From positions 496,001 to 560,000 of the forward strand of contig NZ_BLAJ01000002.1 in assembly GCF_009176305.1 (NCBI RefSeq): DNA of 64,000 bases, written 5' to 3'. Position numbers and translations under genes: made by a program. The notes beneath the pieces are model-generated. The model searched no databases. It had not been told where the DNA came from and saw nothing but the letters and a program-made list of their open reading frames with translations. Origin of the DNA: Martinezella dioscoreae (GTDB lineage Bacteria > Pseudomonadota > Alphaproteobacteria > Rhizobiales > Rhizobiaceae). Shown piece by piece: positions 43,844 through 53,557 of the stretch (positions are counted from its first letter, which is position 1; each line of letters starts with the position of its first letter).

Positions 43844-45132
43844 TCACCTTCATTCTTGCTGACCTCAGACGTTTCTGGAGCGGCGCGCTGGCCGTTGTGG
43901 TGCTGATTGCCCTTTCGGTCGCGCTGAGCGTGACGGTGACGCTGCAGGAGCGGGCTGTCCGGCTCGGCAGCGCCCGCGCCGCGGAAAAATTCGATCTGCT
44001 TGTCGGTGCTGCCGGCAGTGAAACGCAGCTGGCGCTTTCCGCCGTTTTCCTACAGCCGGCGCCATTGCCGCTGATGGAGGGTGCCGTTCTGTCTCGCCTT
44101 GCCAGTGATCCGCGTGTTGAACTGGCGGCACCGGTCGGCTTCGGCGATTCCGCCTACGGACATCCGATTGTCGGCACGACCACGGGCCTCATTTCGTCCC
44201 TCTCGCCGTCGCTCTCGCAGGGGGTGATGTTCGCGCGTCTCGGCGAAGCGGTTGTTGGCTCGGATGTCGCCTTGTCGACTGGCGCGGAAGTCAAACCAAT
44301 GCATGGCACGGCCGAGACCGGCGGCGAAACCCATACGGCCATCGCCTATAAGATCACCGGCCGCATGGCGCCGACGGGAACAGCCTGGGATCGCGCCATC
44401 CTGGTGCCGATCCGTGCCGTCTGGCAGTTGCACGGAATGCATGGCGCGGACCATCACGACGATGATGGCGACGAAGCCAATGTGCATGGCGCAGCCGAGC
44501 CGCATCAGCATGACGACGGGCGCGAAGAAGGCCACGACCATGAGCACGGTCATGTTGATGCCAATGCGCCGCTCGACGAGCATTTCGACGTGCAGACGTC
44601 CGGCGTTCCGGCCGTTCTGGTCAAGCCGAAGACGATTGCCGATGCTTATCGCCTGCGGCAGGAATACCGCACGGGTACGACGCTCGGCATTTTCCCGGCT
44701 GAGGTGCTGACCAGGCTCTATGCAACGCTCGGCGATGCCCGCAGCCTGCTGCTGGCGATCGCATTTGGGACCCAGGCGATCGTGATTGCCGCGATCGTGC
44801 TGGTCACCATCATGCATGTCGGCTCGCGGCGCCGGCAGATCGGCGCCTTGCGGGCGCTTGGAACACCGGTCCGCTCGATCATCACGCTCGTCTGGGGCGA
44901 GCTCTTCGTCCTGTTCGCCGCCGGCATCCTGCTCGGTATCGCCCTCGGCTACGCGGCAGCGCTGGTTATCTCCGTCAGGCTGGCGGCAGCGACCGCCGTG
45001 CGCCTGCCCGTCGGTTTCTCTTTCGATGATCTCTGGCTTGTCGGAGGCTTTGCAGCCGTTGCCGCGATCATCTCCATCGTGCCGGCGTTCAGCGCGCTAC
45101 GCTCCAGCCCGGCTGCCGCGCTGCGCGCCTAA
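43840..45132 (+). CDS. MacB/FtsX/LolE-type ABC permease with histidine-rich periplasmic segment
   Basis: The 430-residue permease has one N-terminal helix (about 12-33), a large periplasmic domain and three C-terminal helices (about 303-325, 350-380 and 395-420), the FtsX layout. Within the periplasmic part, residues about 197-249 hold 12 histidines and many acidic residues (for example HGADHHDDDGDE and EEGHDHEHGHVD), a metal-binding-like stretch. With the preceding ATPase and Tat protein it makes a unit probably concerned with zinc or another metal. The substrate is unknown. Confidence 0.83.
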   Translation: MITFILADLRRFWSGALAVVVLIALSVALSVTVTLQERAVRLGSARAAEKFDLLVGAAGSETQLALSAVFLQPAPLPLMEGAVLSRLASDPRVELAAPVGFGDSAYGHPIVGTTTGLISSLSPSLSQGVMFARLGEAVVGSDVALSTGAEVKPMHGTAETGGETHTAIAYKITGRMAPTGTAWDRAILVPIRAVWQLHGMHGADHHDDDGDEANVHGAAEPHQHDDGREEGHDHEHGHVDANAPLDEHFDVQTSGVPAVLVKPKTIADAYRLRQEYRTGTTLGIFPAEVLTRLYATLGDARSLLLAIAFGTQAIVIAAIVLVTIMHVGSRRRQIGALRALGTPVRSIITLVWGELFVLFAAGILLGIALGYAAALVISVRLAAATAVRLPVGFSFDDLWLVGGFAAVAAIISIVPAFSALRSSPAAALRA

Positions 45133-45138
45133 GAAAGT

Positions 45139-45696
45139 CTAGTCGTCCGTAAAACGGCGATGCGTCGCTGCGCTTCTGGCCACGTGCTCATAAATCCCGG
45201 TCATCAAGTCCAATGTGCTGGACGCTTCCTCCAAACGGCGGCCCATGTTCGGGACGCCTTGCACAGCTTTTACCAGAAGGGCCGAGCGCACTGCGGCGTA
45301 TTCATCTGTGACGTCTCGACCTTTTTCTGTCACCGAATATGTCACCCCCGAACGGCCGCTGCCCTTTCGTTCTACCAGTCCTGCACCGACCAGCTTTCTC
45401 AAGCTGTACTGCATGTTCGGGATGTCTTCTCGATTGGACAGGCGCGCGAGATCCTTGATGGATTTAGGCCTATCATGCATGCGAATTATATGGAGCATGG
45501 CATTCTCAGGGCCGCTTGCTGCCAGTCCAATGACCGAAGCCAGACACTCGGTTTGCCAGCGTCCGAACGCTTCGAACGCGCGCATGAGGGCAAATTCCAA
45601 TTCGGTCAGGTCCACTTGCAGCGGTGTTTGCGCCAGATGCCAGCTTCGATCCAAGCCGCGTGGATGGCCCTTCTGGTCTTCGGTTTCGGTGCTCAT
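45139..45696 (-). CDS. MarR-like winged-helix regulator
   Basis: The 185-residue protein has a winged-helix region (LHIIRMHDRPKSIKDLARLSNREDIPNMQYSLRKLVGAGLVERKGSGRSGVTYSVTEKGRDVTDEY). The ATG at 45696 follows AAGGAAGCAT and is preferred to 45762. It diverges from the flavin monooxygenase gene and probably regulates it. It is convergent with the ABC permease, six bases apart. Confidence 0.8.
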   Translation of the reverse strand: MSTETEDQKGHPRGLDRSWHLAQTPLQVDLTELEFALMRAFEAFGRWQTECLASVIGLAASGPENAMLHIIRMHDRPKSIKDLARLSNREDIPNMQYSLRKLVGAGLVERKGSGRSGVTYSVTEKGRDVTDEYAAVRSALLVKAVQGVPNMGRRLEEASSTLDLMTGIYEHVARSAATHRRFTDD

Positions 45697-45741
45697 ATGC
45701 TTCCTTTGCGGGATATTGGGGTGACGCCAAGACGGCGAGAG

Positions 45742-45769
45742 TTGACAAGCTTCAAGTTTCAAATAAAAT
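45742..45769 (+). promoter_or_regulatory. Promoter of the flavin monooxygenase gene
   Basis: TTGACA and TAAAAT are 16 bases apart, 39 bases before the ATG. The spacer includes the near-palindrome around AAGCTT that could be bound by the divergent MarR-like protein. Confidence 0.5.
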
Positions 45770-45807
45770 TTCTATCGTAAATTATATCAAAAAATAAAGG
45801 GAACGAA

Positions 45808-46926
45808 ATGTCGGAGAACTCGATGTTCGCCGCAGGGCAATTTTTGCTCGGCACCTTCGCCAGCAATTGCTCCAGCGGCATGAGCGTTACCAAAGTGCCG
45901 GAACGCTGGGTCAATTCCTGGGACAACAATCTGAAATTGGCCCAGCAGCTGGATGAAGCAGGTATCGATTTCATGTTGCCGATCGCCCGATGGATCGGAT
46001 ATGGCGGCGACACCAATTTTCACGGCAATGTGCTGGAAACGATGACGTGGGCGGCGAGCTTGCTCGCCAGCACGAACAACATCAACGTCTTTGCCACCAT
46101 TCACACGGCCGCGAACCATCCAGTCGTCGTTGCCAAGCAAATCGCGACGATCGATCAAATCAGCAGAGGACGGATCGGCCTCAACATAGTTGCCGGTTGG
46201 AACCAGCCGGAATACGAAGCGTTGGGACTTGACCTGCCCGCCGACCATGAAAGCCGCTATGCCTATGCGGAGGAATGGTTCGATGTCGTCAAAAGCCTAT
46301 GGGAGCGAGATCGGGCCTTTGACTATGATGGACAATTCTTTCATCTCAGAAATGTTCTTGGCGATCCTCGCCCCGGGCATCAGGCACCTATCCTCAACGC
46401 TGCAGGTTCCGGCCAAGGCCGCTCCTTTGCCGTGCGGAATGCAGACTTTCTGTTTACTCCGGCCATAGATCTGAGCCGTTCGACGACTGAAATCGCGGAG
46501 TTGAAACAGCAGGGCAAAGCCGCCGGTCGCAATCTGGGTGTCCTCACCTTTGCCCATGTCGTCTGCCGGCCGACGGAGGGAGAAGCGCGAGACTATCTGC
46601 AGCATTTCGGAAAGGACAATGCGGATTGGGAGGCAGTCGACAATCTGGTGCGCCTGCAATTCGCGCATGCGCAATCCTTTCCGCATGACCTTCTGGCATT
46701 GATCCGGGACCGGATGGCTGCCGGACATGGTGGTTTCCCGCTCATCGGGACGCCCGAGCAGGTGGCGGAGGGTATTCTTGCCCTTCACAAGGCGGGCTTC
46801 AGCGGAACGACCATTTCATTTGTCGATTACAATGCCGAATTCCCATATTTCCGTGATCGGGTTCTTCCGCTGCTCGAACAGGCCGGTATTCGCAAGCCGG
46901 TTTCAGTGCCCCATGTGACGGTCTAA
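45808..46926 (+). CDS. LLM-class flavin-dependent monooxygenase
   Basis: The 372-residue protein has the bacterial luciferase fold: DFMLPIARWIGYGGDTNFHG, then AAKQ-type VVVAKQIATIDQISRGRIGLNIVAGWNQPEYEALG and the C-terminal HGGFPLIGTPEQVAEGILALHKAGFSG. The order recalls sulfone (SfnG-type) or pyrimidine (RutA-type) monooxygenases, which oxidise with FMNH2. No flavin reductase gene is nearby. AAGGGAACGAA precedes the ATG. The divergent MarR-like gene suggests induction by a small aromatic or sulfur compound. Confidence 0.8.
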   Translation: MSENSMFAAGQFLLGTFASNCSSGMSVTKVPERWVNSWDNNLKLAQQLDEAGIDFMLPIARWIGYGGDTNFHGNVLETMTWAASLLASTNNINVFATIHTAANHPVVVAKQIATIDQISRGRIGLNIVAGWNQPEYEALGLDLPADHESRYAYAEEWFDVVKSLWERDRAFDYDGQFFHLRNVLGDPRPGHQAPILNAAGSGQGRSFAVRNADFLFTPAIDLSRSTTEIAELKQQGKAAGRNLGVLTFAHVVCRPTEGEARDYLQHFGKDNADWEAVDNLVRLQFAHAQSFPHDLLALIRDRMAAGHGGFPLIGTPEQVAEGILALHKAGFSGTTISFVDYNAEFPYFRDRVLPLLEQAGIRKPVSVPHVTV

Positions 46927-46991
46927 ATCCATCGTGGATATCAGGAGAGAAGGTTGCTGCGGGGGCTTCCGCCACAAGCTGAGAAGCATTC

Positions 46992-48059
46992 TCAATGCAA
47001 GCGCTGGCCATTCGACGGATCGAACAGATGTGTCTTTGCCGGGTCGATCTTCAGTTGGATTGGCTGGCCGGGTGACACGGTGGGACGGTCCCTAATGGCG
47101 GCCACGATCGATTGCGCGCCGGCCTGCAATTGCAGATGCGTGTCCGAACCCGTCGGCTCGATGATGATGACCTTGGCCTGTACGCCATCCGTATCGACGG
47201 CAATATGTTCCGGGCGGATGCCGAGCTGGACGGATCGGCCGAGATGGCGGCGGGCGTTTTCCGGCAGCGGCCAATGCAGATCTTGCGCGTCCTGCAGCCC
47301 CAAGGTCCCGTTTCGGTCAGTGACGAGGCCGTCGATGAAATTCATCGATGGCGATCCGATGAAGCCGGCGACAAAGCTGTTGGCCGGCGCATCGTAGATT
47401 TCGAGGGGAGAGCCGATCTGTTCGATATAGCCGCCGCGCATGACGACGATGCGGTCGGCCATGGTCATGGCTTCCATCTGGTCGTGCGTCACGTAGACCA
47501 TGGTGGTGCCAAGCCGCTGGTGCAGCGTCTTGATCTCGGTGCGCATCTGCACGCGCAGCTTAGCATCGAGATTGGACAGCGGTTCGTCGAAGAGGAAGAC
47601 GGCGGGGTTGCGGACGATGGCGCGCCCCATCGCCACGCGCTGGCGCTGGCCACCGGACAATTGTCGGGGATAGCGATCGAGGAGCGCGGCAAGGTCGAGG
47701 ATCGCTGCGGCATCGTTCACCTTTTGCTCGATCTCCTGGCGGCTGCGGCGCGCGAGCTTCAGAGAAAAGGCCATGTTGTCGCGCACGGTCATGTGCGGAT
47801 AGAGCGCATAGGACTGGAACACCATGGCGATATCGCGCTCATTGGGTTCGAGATCATTGACGATACGATCGCCGATTTCGATCTCGCCGTCGCTGATGCC
47901 TTCCAGCCCGGCGATCATCCGCAGCAGGGTGGATTTGCCGCAGCCCGAGGGTCCGACAAGCACCACGAATTCTCCATCCTGTGCGGCGACGGAGACGCCG
48001 TGCAGCACTTCAAGCGCGCCGTAGCGTTTGATGGCATTGCGAATGGTCAGTTTCGCCAT
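46992..48059 (-). CDS. Sugar ABC transporter ATP-binding protein (UgpC/MsmK type)
   Basis: The 355-residue ATPase has Walker [10 protein letters not shown] (about 37-45), signature [14 protein letters not shown], Walker [12 protein letters not shown] and the H loop [10 protein letters not shown], plus a C-terminal TOBE region (LGIRPEHI). GGGAGAG precedes the ATG at 48059. It is the last gene of the fucosidase operon and powers import with the two permeases upstream. Confidence 0.92.
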   Translation of the reverse strand: MAKLTIRNAIKRYGALEVLHGVSVAAQDGEFVVLVGPSGCGKSTLLRMIAGLEGISDGEIEIGDRIVNDLEPNERDIAMVFQSYALYPHMTVRDNMAFSLKLARRSRQEIEQKVNDAAAILDLAALLDRYPRQLSGGQRQRVAMGRAIVRNPAVFLFDEPLSNLDAKLRVQMRTEIKTLHQRLGTTMVYVTHDQMEAMTMADRIVVMRGGYIEQIGSPLEIYDAPANSFVAGFIGSPSMNFIDGLVTDRNGTLGLQDAQDLHWPLPENARRHLGRSVQLGIRPEHIAVDTDGVQAKVIIIEPTGSDTHLQLQAGAQSIVAAIRDRPTVSPGQPIQLKIDPAKTHLFDPSNGQRLH

Positions 48060-48089
48060 GGATATCTCTCCCAAAATTCGGCGGGCGCT

Positions 48090-48944
48090 TCAGCGACCGC
48101 CCATGCCCGCATTGAGGGCGATGCTGTTGTAGATGAGCTTCTGCAGGATGATCGCGAGGAAGATGCCCGGAAGCATGGAAAGCGTCGCACCCGCCATGAG
48201 ATAGTTCCACTGCGTGCCTTGCTGCGTCTGGAACAGGGTGAGGCCGACCGGCAGGGTAGCATTGTCGGCACCCGTCATGACGATCAGCGGCCAGAGGAAG
48301 TTGTTCCATTGCCCGATGAAGGTGAAGAGTGACAGAAGCCCGATCGCTGGCATCGATAGCGGCACGATGATGCTGACGAGGATCCGTAGGCGGGACGCGC
48401 CGTCGATCCTGGCGGCTTCCTCGAGTTCCATGGGAATGGAGAGGAAGAACTGCCGCATCAGGAATGCGCCGAAGGTGCCGAAGGAGATCGGCAGGATCAC
48501 GCCGGGGAAGGTGTTGACCAGACCCAGCTTGTTGACGATCAGAAACAGCGGAATGATGAGCATCAGCGGCGGCACCATCAGCGTGCCGATATAACCGAGC
48601 AACAGCGTTTCGCGCGCCCTGAATTTCAGCCGCGCGAAGGCATAGCCGGAAAGGCAGGAGACGACGACAGTGATCGCTGTCACGCAGATCGCGATGATGG
48701 CGCTGTTGAAAAAGAAGCGGCCAAAGGGCAGCTGAGTCCAGGCGGCGGCAAAATTACCCCATTCGAAGATATCGGGCAGGATACGTGGGGGTATCGCCGT
48801 CACCTCGGCATTTGAGCGCACTGCATTCGATACCATCCAGAAGAAGGGAAAGAGAAAGGCGATGGCGACAAGCGTGATTGCCAGGTGATTGACGACATCG
48901 AGCACCAGCTTCCGGCGTGTTCTGGCTTCGGATTTAAGCGTCAT
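48090..48944 (-). CDS. Sugar ABC transporter permease, MalG type
   Basis: The 284-residue protein has six helices and the EAA loop ELEEAARIDGASRLRILVSIIVPLSMPAIG. The gene overlaps the end of the MalF-type permease gene by 11 bases. It belongs to the carbohydrate-uptake CUT1 group. The fucosidase and LacI genes in the same locus suggest a fucose-containing oligosaccharide as substrate. Confidence 0.9.
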   Translation of the reverse strand: MTLKSEARTRRKLVLDVVNHLAITLVAIAFLFPFFWMVSNAVRSNAEVTAIPPRILPDIFEWGNFAAAWTQLPFGRFFFNSAIIAICVTAITVVVSCLSGYAFARLKFRARETLLLGYIGTLMVPPLMLIIPLFLIVNKLGLVNTFPGVILPISFGTFGAFLMRQFFLSIPMELEEAARIDGASRLRILVSIIVPLSMPAIGLLSLFTFIGQWNNFLWPLIVMTGADNATLPVGLTLFQTQQGTQWNYLMAGATLSMLPGIFLAIILQKLIYNSIALNAGMGGR

Positions 48945-49863
48945 AATGCACCCATTTGCGCTGGAACCAGAATTGCAGGGCCGTCAGCGCCATGATCAGC
49001 GCGAACATCACCCAGGCGATGGCAGAGGCGTAGCCCATTTGGAAGTTCTGAAAGCCGCGTTGGTAGATGGCATAGCCGAGCGTCGCGGTCGACGATCCCG
49101 GCCCGCCCTTGGTCATGACGAAAATCTGGTCGAAGACCTGCAGCGAGGTGATCGCCGTCATGACGGTGCCGAAGAACAGCGTCGGCGAAATCAGCGGCAG
49201 CCGGATTTTCCAGAAGCGGTCCCAGGCCGTCGCGCCATCGATGCGGGCTGCTTCGAGGTAACTTGCCGGCACCATGTCGAGCGCGGCGTTGAAGAGAACG
49301 GTATTGTAGCCAACGCCGGCCCAGATCGAGGTGAGGACGACCGCCTGCATGGCAAGTGTGCGATCGTTCAGCACGCCCGACAATGGCAGCGATAGTGAGG
49401 CCATCAGACTGTCGAAAAGCCCGCCGCTGGTGAAGATCAACATCCAGACCATGGCGACCGCAATCAGTGGGGTGAAGGTCGGGAGAAAGAAGATCACCCG
49501 GAACCAACGCTGCCCGATCTTCAGGCTCGAAATCCACGTCGCCAGCCCGAGCGAGATGATGATGTTCAGTACAAGATATTCGACGGTGAAGAAGAGGGTG
49601 TTGCGCAAGACCGTCCAGAATTGCGGGTCGGTCGTAAACAGGCGCACATAGTTGGAAATGCCGACGAAACGCGGCGTACCGAGCAGCTGCCAATTGGTGA
49701 AGCTGAGCGCGATCGAGGCAAGGATCGGCAGGACGAGAAACAGGACGATGCCGATCAGGCCCGGCAGCAGGAAGAACAGGGCCGTCCATCCCTCGCCTCC
49801 GAACCATTTGCGCGAGCGTGGCCTTGGTCTTGCGATCATGTCGGTATGCTTGCCCAGCATCAT
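48934..49863 (-). CDS. Sugar ABC transporter permease, MalF type
   Basis: The 309-residue protein has six helices and the EAA loop SYLEAARIDGATAWDRFWKIRLPLISP. AGGAGAGG precedes the ATG at 49863. It pairs with the MalG-type permease to form the membrane channel of the CUT1 importer. Confidence 0.9.
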   Translation of the reverse strand: MMLGKHTDMIARPRPRSRKWFGGEGWTALFFLLPGLIGIVLFLVLPILASIALSFTNWQLLGTPRFVGISNYVRLFTTDPQFWTVLRNTLFFTVEYLVLNIIISLGLATWISSLKIGQRWFRVIFFLPTFTPLIAVAMVWMLIFTSGGLFDSLMASLSLPLSGVLNDRTLAMQAVVLTSIWAGVGYNTVLFNAALDMVPASYLEAARIDGATAWDRFWKIRLPLISPTLFFGTVMTAITSLQVFDQIFVMTKGGPGSSTATLGYAIYQRGFQNFQMGYASAIAWVMFALIMALTALQFWFQRKWVHYDA

Positions 49864-49936
49864 GGGCCTCTCCTTTCCGGCGATGGCGCTGCGGTCGAGC
49901 CGATGAGCCCGGCCGCAGGCCGACGAGACGTCCGGT

Positions 49937-51151
49937 CTATGGCAGCTGGCTCTGAATGTCGCTCAATACGCCTTCGGGTTTCGAGTCTCCCGTCAGCGCG
50001 AGCGGCACATATTGCATCACCAGATTCTCGAACTGGTTCCATTTCTCGTTGATGCGGAACGGTGTGGTGTGGGCAAATATATATTGAAGCGTATCGCGTG
50101 TGCCGCTGACATTCTTGGCAGCGCCGTCATACCAGGCGGTCTGCTGTGCAAGCCGGGCCGGCAGTGCGCGTCCGGCCGCGCCAAGGATTTCAGCGGCCTT
50201 GGGGCCTGTCAGCACCTGCAGCGCCTTGAATGCGGCATCCTTGTGCTGACTGGTGGCGGAGATACCCCAGCCCGAGCCGGCCGTAATGAAGCGCGAAGAG
50301 CCGCTGCCGCGCGGCAGCGGTGCGATGCCGATCTTGAAATCGACATTGGCCTGCCCGGTAATCAATGACCAAGGACCGTCGATATACATAGCGACATTGC
50401 CCGAAGCGAAGCGGCCGCTTGCGGCCGAAGCATCGGCCGCGGAGGCAAAGACCGGCGAGAGTTTGTCTTTGGCGGTGAGATCGGCGTATTTGCTGAACGC
50501 ATCGACAAAGCCGGCATTGGTAAGGTCGAATTCATTGTCGGCGTTGAAATAATCAGCACCGAGCGCGACGGGGCCGGCGATGAAATCAAAAGCCTGGGTG
50601 CCATAGCCGTAGACTCCATCCTTGGTTAGTGCCTTGGCGTCGGCCTTGAAGTCGTCGAACGTCCAGTCTTTGGCCGGCTCCTTCAAGCCGGCGGCTGCGA
50701 ACTTGTCGCGATTGTAGAAGACCATCCACGGGCCGACATCGTAGGGCAGCGCATAGAGTTTGCCGTCCTGCGAAAGACCGGACATGATCGATGTCTCGAA
50801 ATCAGCCACCTTCACGTCGCTGCCTTTCACGTAATCATCGAGCGGTGTCAGGATCGAAGAGAAATTCGGCAGGCGCATCGATTGCATCGAGACGATATCG
50901 GCGACCTGACCCGATGCTGCCAGAACCGGCAGGCGTGTCCAGTAGTCCGTCCAGCCCGAAAGCTGCAGCTTGACCTTGATATCGGGATATTGCTTGTTGA
51001 CGAGATCGGCCAGCTGCTGCCAGAGCTCCGCATCGTTCGGCGCGCCCCACATCTGCCAGGTAAGGGTCACGGCGGTATCCTGCGCTTGCGCGCAGATGCC
51101 GGGTAGTGAACCCGCCGCAAGGGCGGCGGCAAAGATCAATGAATGCTTCAT
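49937..51151 (-). CDS. Sugar ABC transporter substrate-binding protein
   Basis: The 404-residue family 1 binding protein has a signal peptide (MKHSLIFAAALAAGSLPGICAQAQD) and a mature start VTLTWQMWGAPNDAELWQQLADLVNKQYPDIKVK typical of oligosaccharide-binding proteins. GAGGAGGAAC precedes the ATG. It lies between the nucleotidyltransferase-like gene and the permeases and delivers the sugar to them. Confidence 0.9.
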   Translation of the reverse strand: MKHSLIFAAALAAGSLPGICAQAQDTAVTLTWQMWGAPNDAELWQQLADLVNKQYPDIKVKLQLSGWTDYWTRLPVLAASGQVADIVSMQSMRLPNFSSILTPLDDYVKGSDVKVADFETSIMSGLSQDGKLYALPYDVGPWMVFYNRDKFAAAGLKEPAKDWTFDDFKADAKALTKDGVYGYGTQAFDFIAGPVALGADYFNADNEFDLTNAGFVDAFSKYADLTAKDKLSPVFASAADASAASGRFASGNVAMYIDGPWSLITGQANVDFKIGIAPLPRGSGSSRFITAGSGWGISATSQHKDAAFKALQVLTGPKAAEILGAAGRALPARLAQQTAWYDGAAKNVSGTRDTLQYIFAHTTPFRINEKWNQFENLVMQYVPLALTGDSKPEGVLSDIQSQLP

Positions 51152-51237
51152 GATTGTTCCTCCTCCTCAATGACTTTCGTTGCAGTGACGTTCATCACTA
51201 TCCGGACGCTCCCCTCCGGCTTGGTCTTGCGGCTCGT

Positions 51238-52062
51238 TCACGCCGCGATCATCGCCTCCAGGTCGGCGATCAGGCCGATCAGTTCGCTTCGCTGACGCTG
51301 CCACGTGTCCGGACCTTGCTCCGGCTCCAGAATGGCCGTCATCCGCTGGAGAAAGTCGGGCGGCAGCCGTTCGAGTTCGGCTGCCATGGGCAGATTCCAG
51401 CCGTCGCCCGGAAAATAGACCCGGTTGAAGGCAAAGACGGTCTGTAGAATGGCATTGGCAAGCTTGCCTGTGAGACCGACGAGAAAGACGAGGTCGCGGC
51501 GAACGACCTTGCTCTCATAGTGATAATCTCGGGCCCAATAGCGCAGGACATCCATATATTGGCTGAGCACGGAAGCCCTGAGCGCTTCCGGATATTGCGC
51601 CAGCTGCTGCCTCCAGCCGGCCAGCAAACCCCTGGGATCGGCGATGATCTGCTGGTTGGCAAGATCGGTCGGCAGATGATAGCCCCAGATCGTCCATTCG
51701 AAGCTCTTGGGCACGACCACTCCGGCAAGCCAGGAATCCAGGTCGCGCTGGACGCCGGCATACCGCCGCATCCAGACGCCATCCATGCGGATGCCTTCGG
51801 CCTGCCAGTCTCGCAGCGCGGCATCGAAACGCCGCCACGCCGCGGTTTGCCGGACCTCCGGTCCGCGATAGGCGTCGGCATAGACCCTGAAGTCGAAATC
51901 TGATTGCGCATCCGACCTCCCCTTGCCGCGCGATCCGGCGAGTGCAACGGCACCATTGCCGTCTTCTGCCAGATCGGCGATCAAGGGGGTCATCGCGGCT
52001 ATGAGTTCGGTTTCGCGGCTCACGACGGCACAGGGACGGCTGGGCTTCGCTATCTCCCTCAA
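51238..52062 (-). CDS. Nucleotidyltransferase-like protein in the fucosidase operon
   Basis: The 274-residue protein has the nucleotidyltransferase motif AGSRGKGRSDAQSDFDFRVY (about 43-62), where the GS and D.D pattern would bind nucleotide and metal, followed by an all-helical C-terminal domain that resembles DUF4037-type proteins. The frame can open at a TTG that overlaps the fucosidase stop by four bases. A GTG at 52023 is an alternative. Coupling to a sugar operon suggests it modifies or senses a sugar-related molecule. The role is unknown. Confidence 0.68.
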   Translation of the reverse strand: MREIAKPSRPCAVVSRETELIAAMTPLIADLAEDGNGAVALAGSRGKGRSDAQSDFDFRVYADAYRGPEVRQTAAWRRFDAALRDWQAEGIRMDGVWMRRYAGVQRDLDSWLAGVVVPKSFEWTIWGYHLPTDLANQQIIADPRGLLAGWRQQLAQYPEALRASVLSQYMDVLRYWARDYHYESKVVRRDLVFLVGLTGKLANAILQTVFAFNRVYFPGDGWNLPMAAELERLPPDFLQRMTAILEPEQGPDTWQRQRSELIGLIADLEAMIAA

Positions 52063-53378
52063 TCCTTGAGGATCAGTTCGATGACCGGGGTGACGACGTC
52101 AGGCTTGAGCACCGGCAGTTCCAGGGTCAGAATGCCCTCTCCGACGGCGACGCCGACATTGGAGTCGACTTCGGCATCCGGGTCGAGCCAATGAAGCTCG
52201 CTGGCATCGTGCAGGAACTGTGCATATTTGACCTTGCGCCCCAGCCCTTCGATATGGATGTGGCGGAAGGGCCAGGTCTGTATATGCAGGTAGAGCCAAT
52301 TGCCCTTCTGGGTAAAGCGGCATCCGTTTGGCGCCTTGTAGGTCGAAGGTCCCGCGCCATAGATCGAGCGGCCGTTCAGACGCAGCCATTCGCCATAGGT
52401 GTCGAGCGCCTTGATGGCGCGGGCGTCGAAGGTGCCGCGGCCGGTCGGGCCGACATTCATCAGCAGATTGCCGCCGAGCGAGACCGTGTCGACCAGGATG
52501 TTGATGAGCTGGCCAGCATCCTTCCAGCTGCTCTCGTCGCGATAATAGCCCCAGGAGCCGCTGAAGGTGTGGCAAGCCTCCCATCGTACCGGCAGGCCGG
52601 CAACGGTCGGTGCGACGCGCGGCGTATATTGCTCCGGCGTGACGAGTTCGGGCATGTGATCCGCATCGCGCGGCAAGTCGAGGCGGTCGCCGACGATGAT
52701 ATCGGGCTGTAGCTGGCGCACCAGTTTCATCAGGTCGTCGCTCTCCCAATCGGCACGTCCCTTGCCGGGCAGGCCCTTGTAGACGCGCTGCGGATAGCTG
52801 AAATCGAACCAGATCACGTCGATCTTGCCGAAGTTCGTCAGAAGCTCGGTCACCTGATCGCGCATGTATTTCGCATAACGCTTGACGTCGCGGCCCTCGT
52901 TGAGCTTGGCGGCGTCGGGATGGTTTCGCTGGGGGTGATGTCCGTCGATCGGGAAATCGGGGTGGTGCCAGTCGAGCAGCGAATAATAGAAGCCGACCTT
53001 GAGCCCTTCGGCACGAAGCGCTTCGACATAGGGGCCGATCAGGTCCTTGCCATAGGGTGTGTTGGTGACCTTGTAGTCGGTGACCTTGCTGTCCCACAGG
53101 CAGAAGCCTTCATGGTGCTTCGCAGTCAGAACGACATATTTCATGCCGGCTTCGCGAGCGCGGCGTGCCCATTCGCGGGCGTCGTAGAGGTCGGGGTCGA
53201 AATTGTCGAAATATTTCTGATAGGCCTCGGTGGTGAACTCCTCCCGGTTCTTCAGCCATTCGTGACGTGCGCCGAGGGCGTAAAGTCCGAAGTGGATGAA
53301 CATGCCGAAGCGGTCGTGTCCAAACCATGCCTTGCCGTCGGCCACATCCTGGCCGCCACTGATCGCTGCGTCGCTCAC
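52059..53378 (-). CDS. Alpha-L-fucosidase, GH29 family, cytoplasmic
   Basis: The 439-residue protein has the GH29 motifs: WFGHDRFGMFIHFGLYALGARHEWLKNRE, then MKYVVLTAKHHEGFCLWDSKVTDYKV, and the nucleophile region IDVIWFDFSYP, where D in WFDF is the likely nucleophile. The C-terminal beta-sandwich is present. There is no signal peptide, so it should cleave fucosides after import. It is first in a LacI-controlled operon with a CUT1 importer. Confidence 0.9.
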   Translation of the reverse strand: MSDAAISGGQDVADGKAWFGHDRFGMFIHFGLYALGARHEWLKNREEFTTEAYQKYFDNFDPDLYDAREWARRAREAGMKYVVLTAKHHEGFCLWDSKVTDYKVTNTPYGKDLIGPYVEALRAEGLKVGFYYSLLDWHHPDFPIDGHHPQRNHPDAAKLNEGRDVKRYAKYMRDQVTELLTNFGKIDVIWFDFSYPQRVYKGLPGKGRADWESDDLMKLVRQLQPDIIVGDRLDLPRDADHMPELVTPEQYTPRVAPTVAGLPVRWEACHTFSGSWGYYRDESSWKDAGQLINILVDTVSLGGNLLMNVGPTGRGTFDARAIKALDTYGEWLRLNGRSIYGAGPSTYKAPNGCRFTQKGNWLYLHIQTWPFRHIHIEGLGRKVKYAQFLHDASELHWLDPDAEVDSNVGVAVGEGILTLELPVLKPDVVTPVIELILKD

Positions 53379-53404
53379 ACTATCCTCCCAAGTGTTAAGG
53401 CTTC

Positions 53405-53420
53405 ATCGAACCGGTTCGAT
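53405..53420. promoter_or_regulatory. LacI-type operator ATCGAACCGGTTCGAT
   Basis: A perfect 16-bp palindrome lies 27 bases upstream of the fucosidase start. A second copy with 13 of 16 bases matching (ATAGAAACGGTTCGAA, 53558-53573) ends seven bases before the LacI-family gene. The pair fits repression of the operon and autorepression by the divergent regulator. Confidence 0.72.
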
Positions 53421-53557
53421 TTGATAATTGATCCTCATGCCCGGTATGTCAAGCGCACTGTTGAAATCTCTTTCCGCATATTGCTTCACGGCCGGCAAAT
53501 GGTAGATTTATGGCAGAGATTCACGGAAGGGAGCCTTTGATCGGAAGGCTCGAGGCG

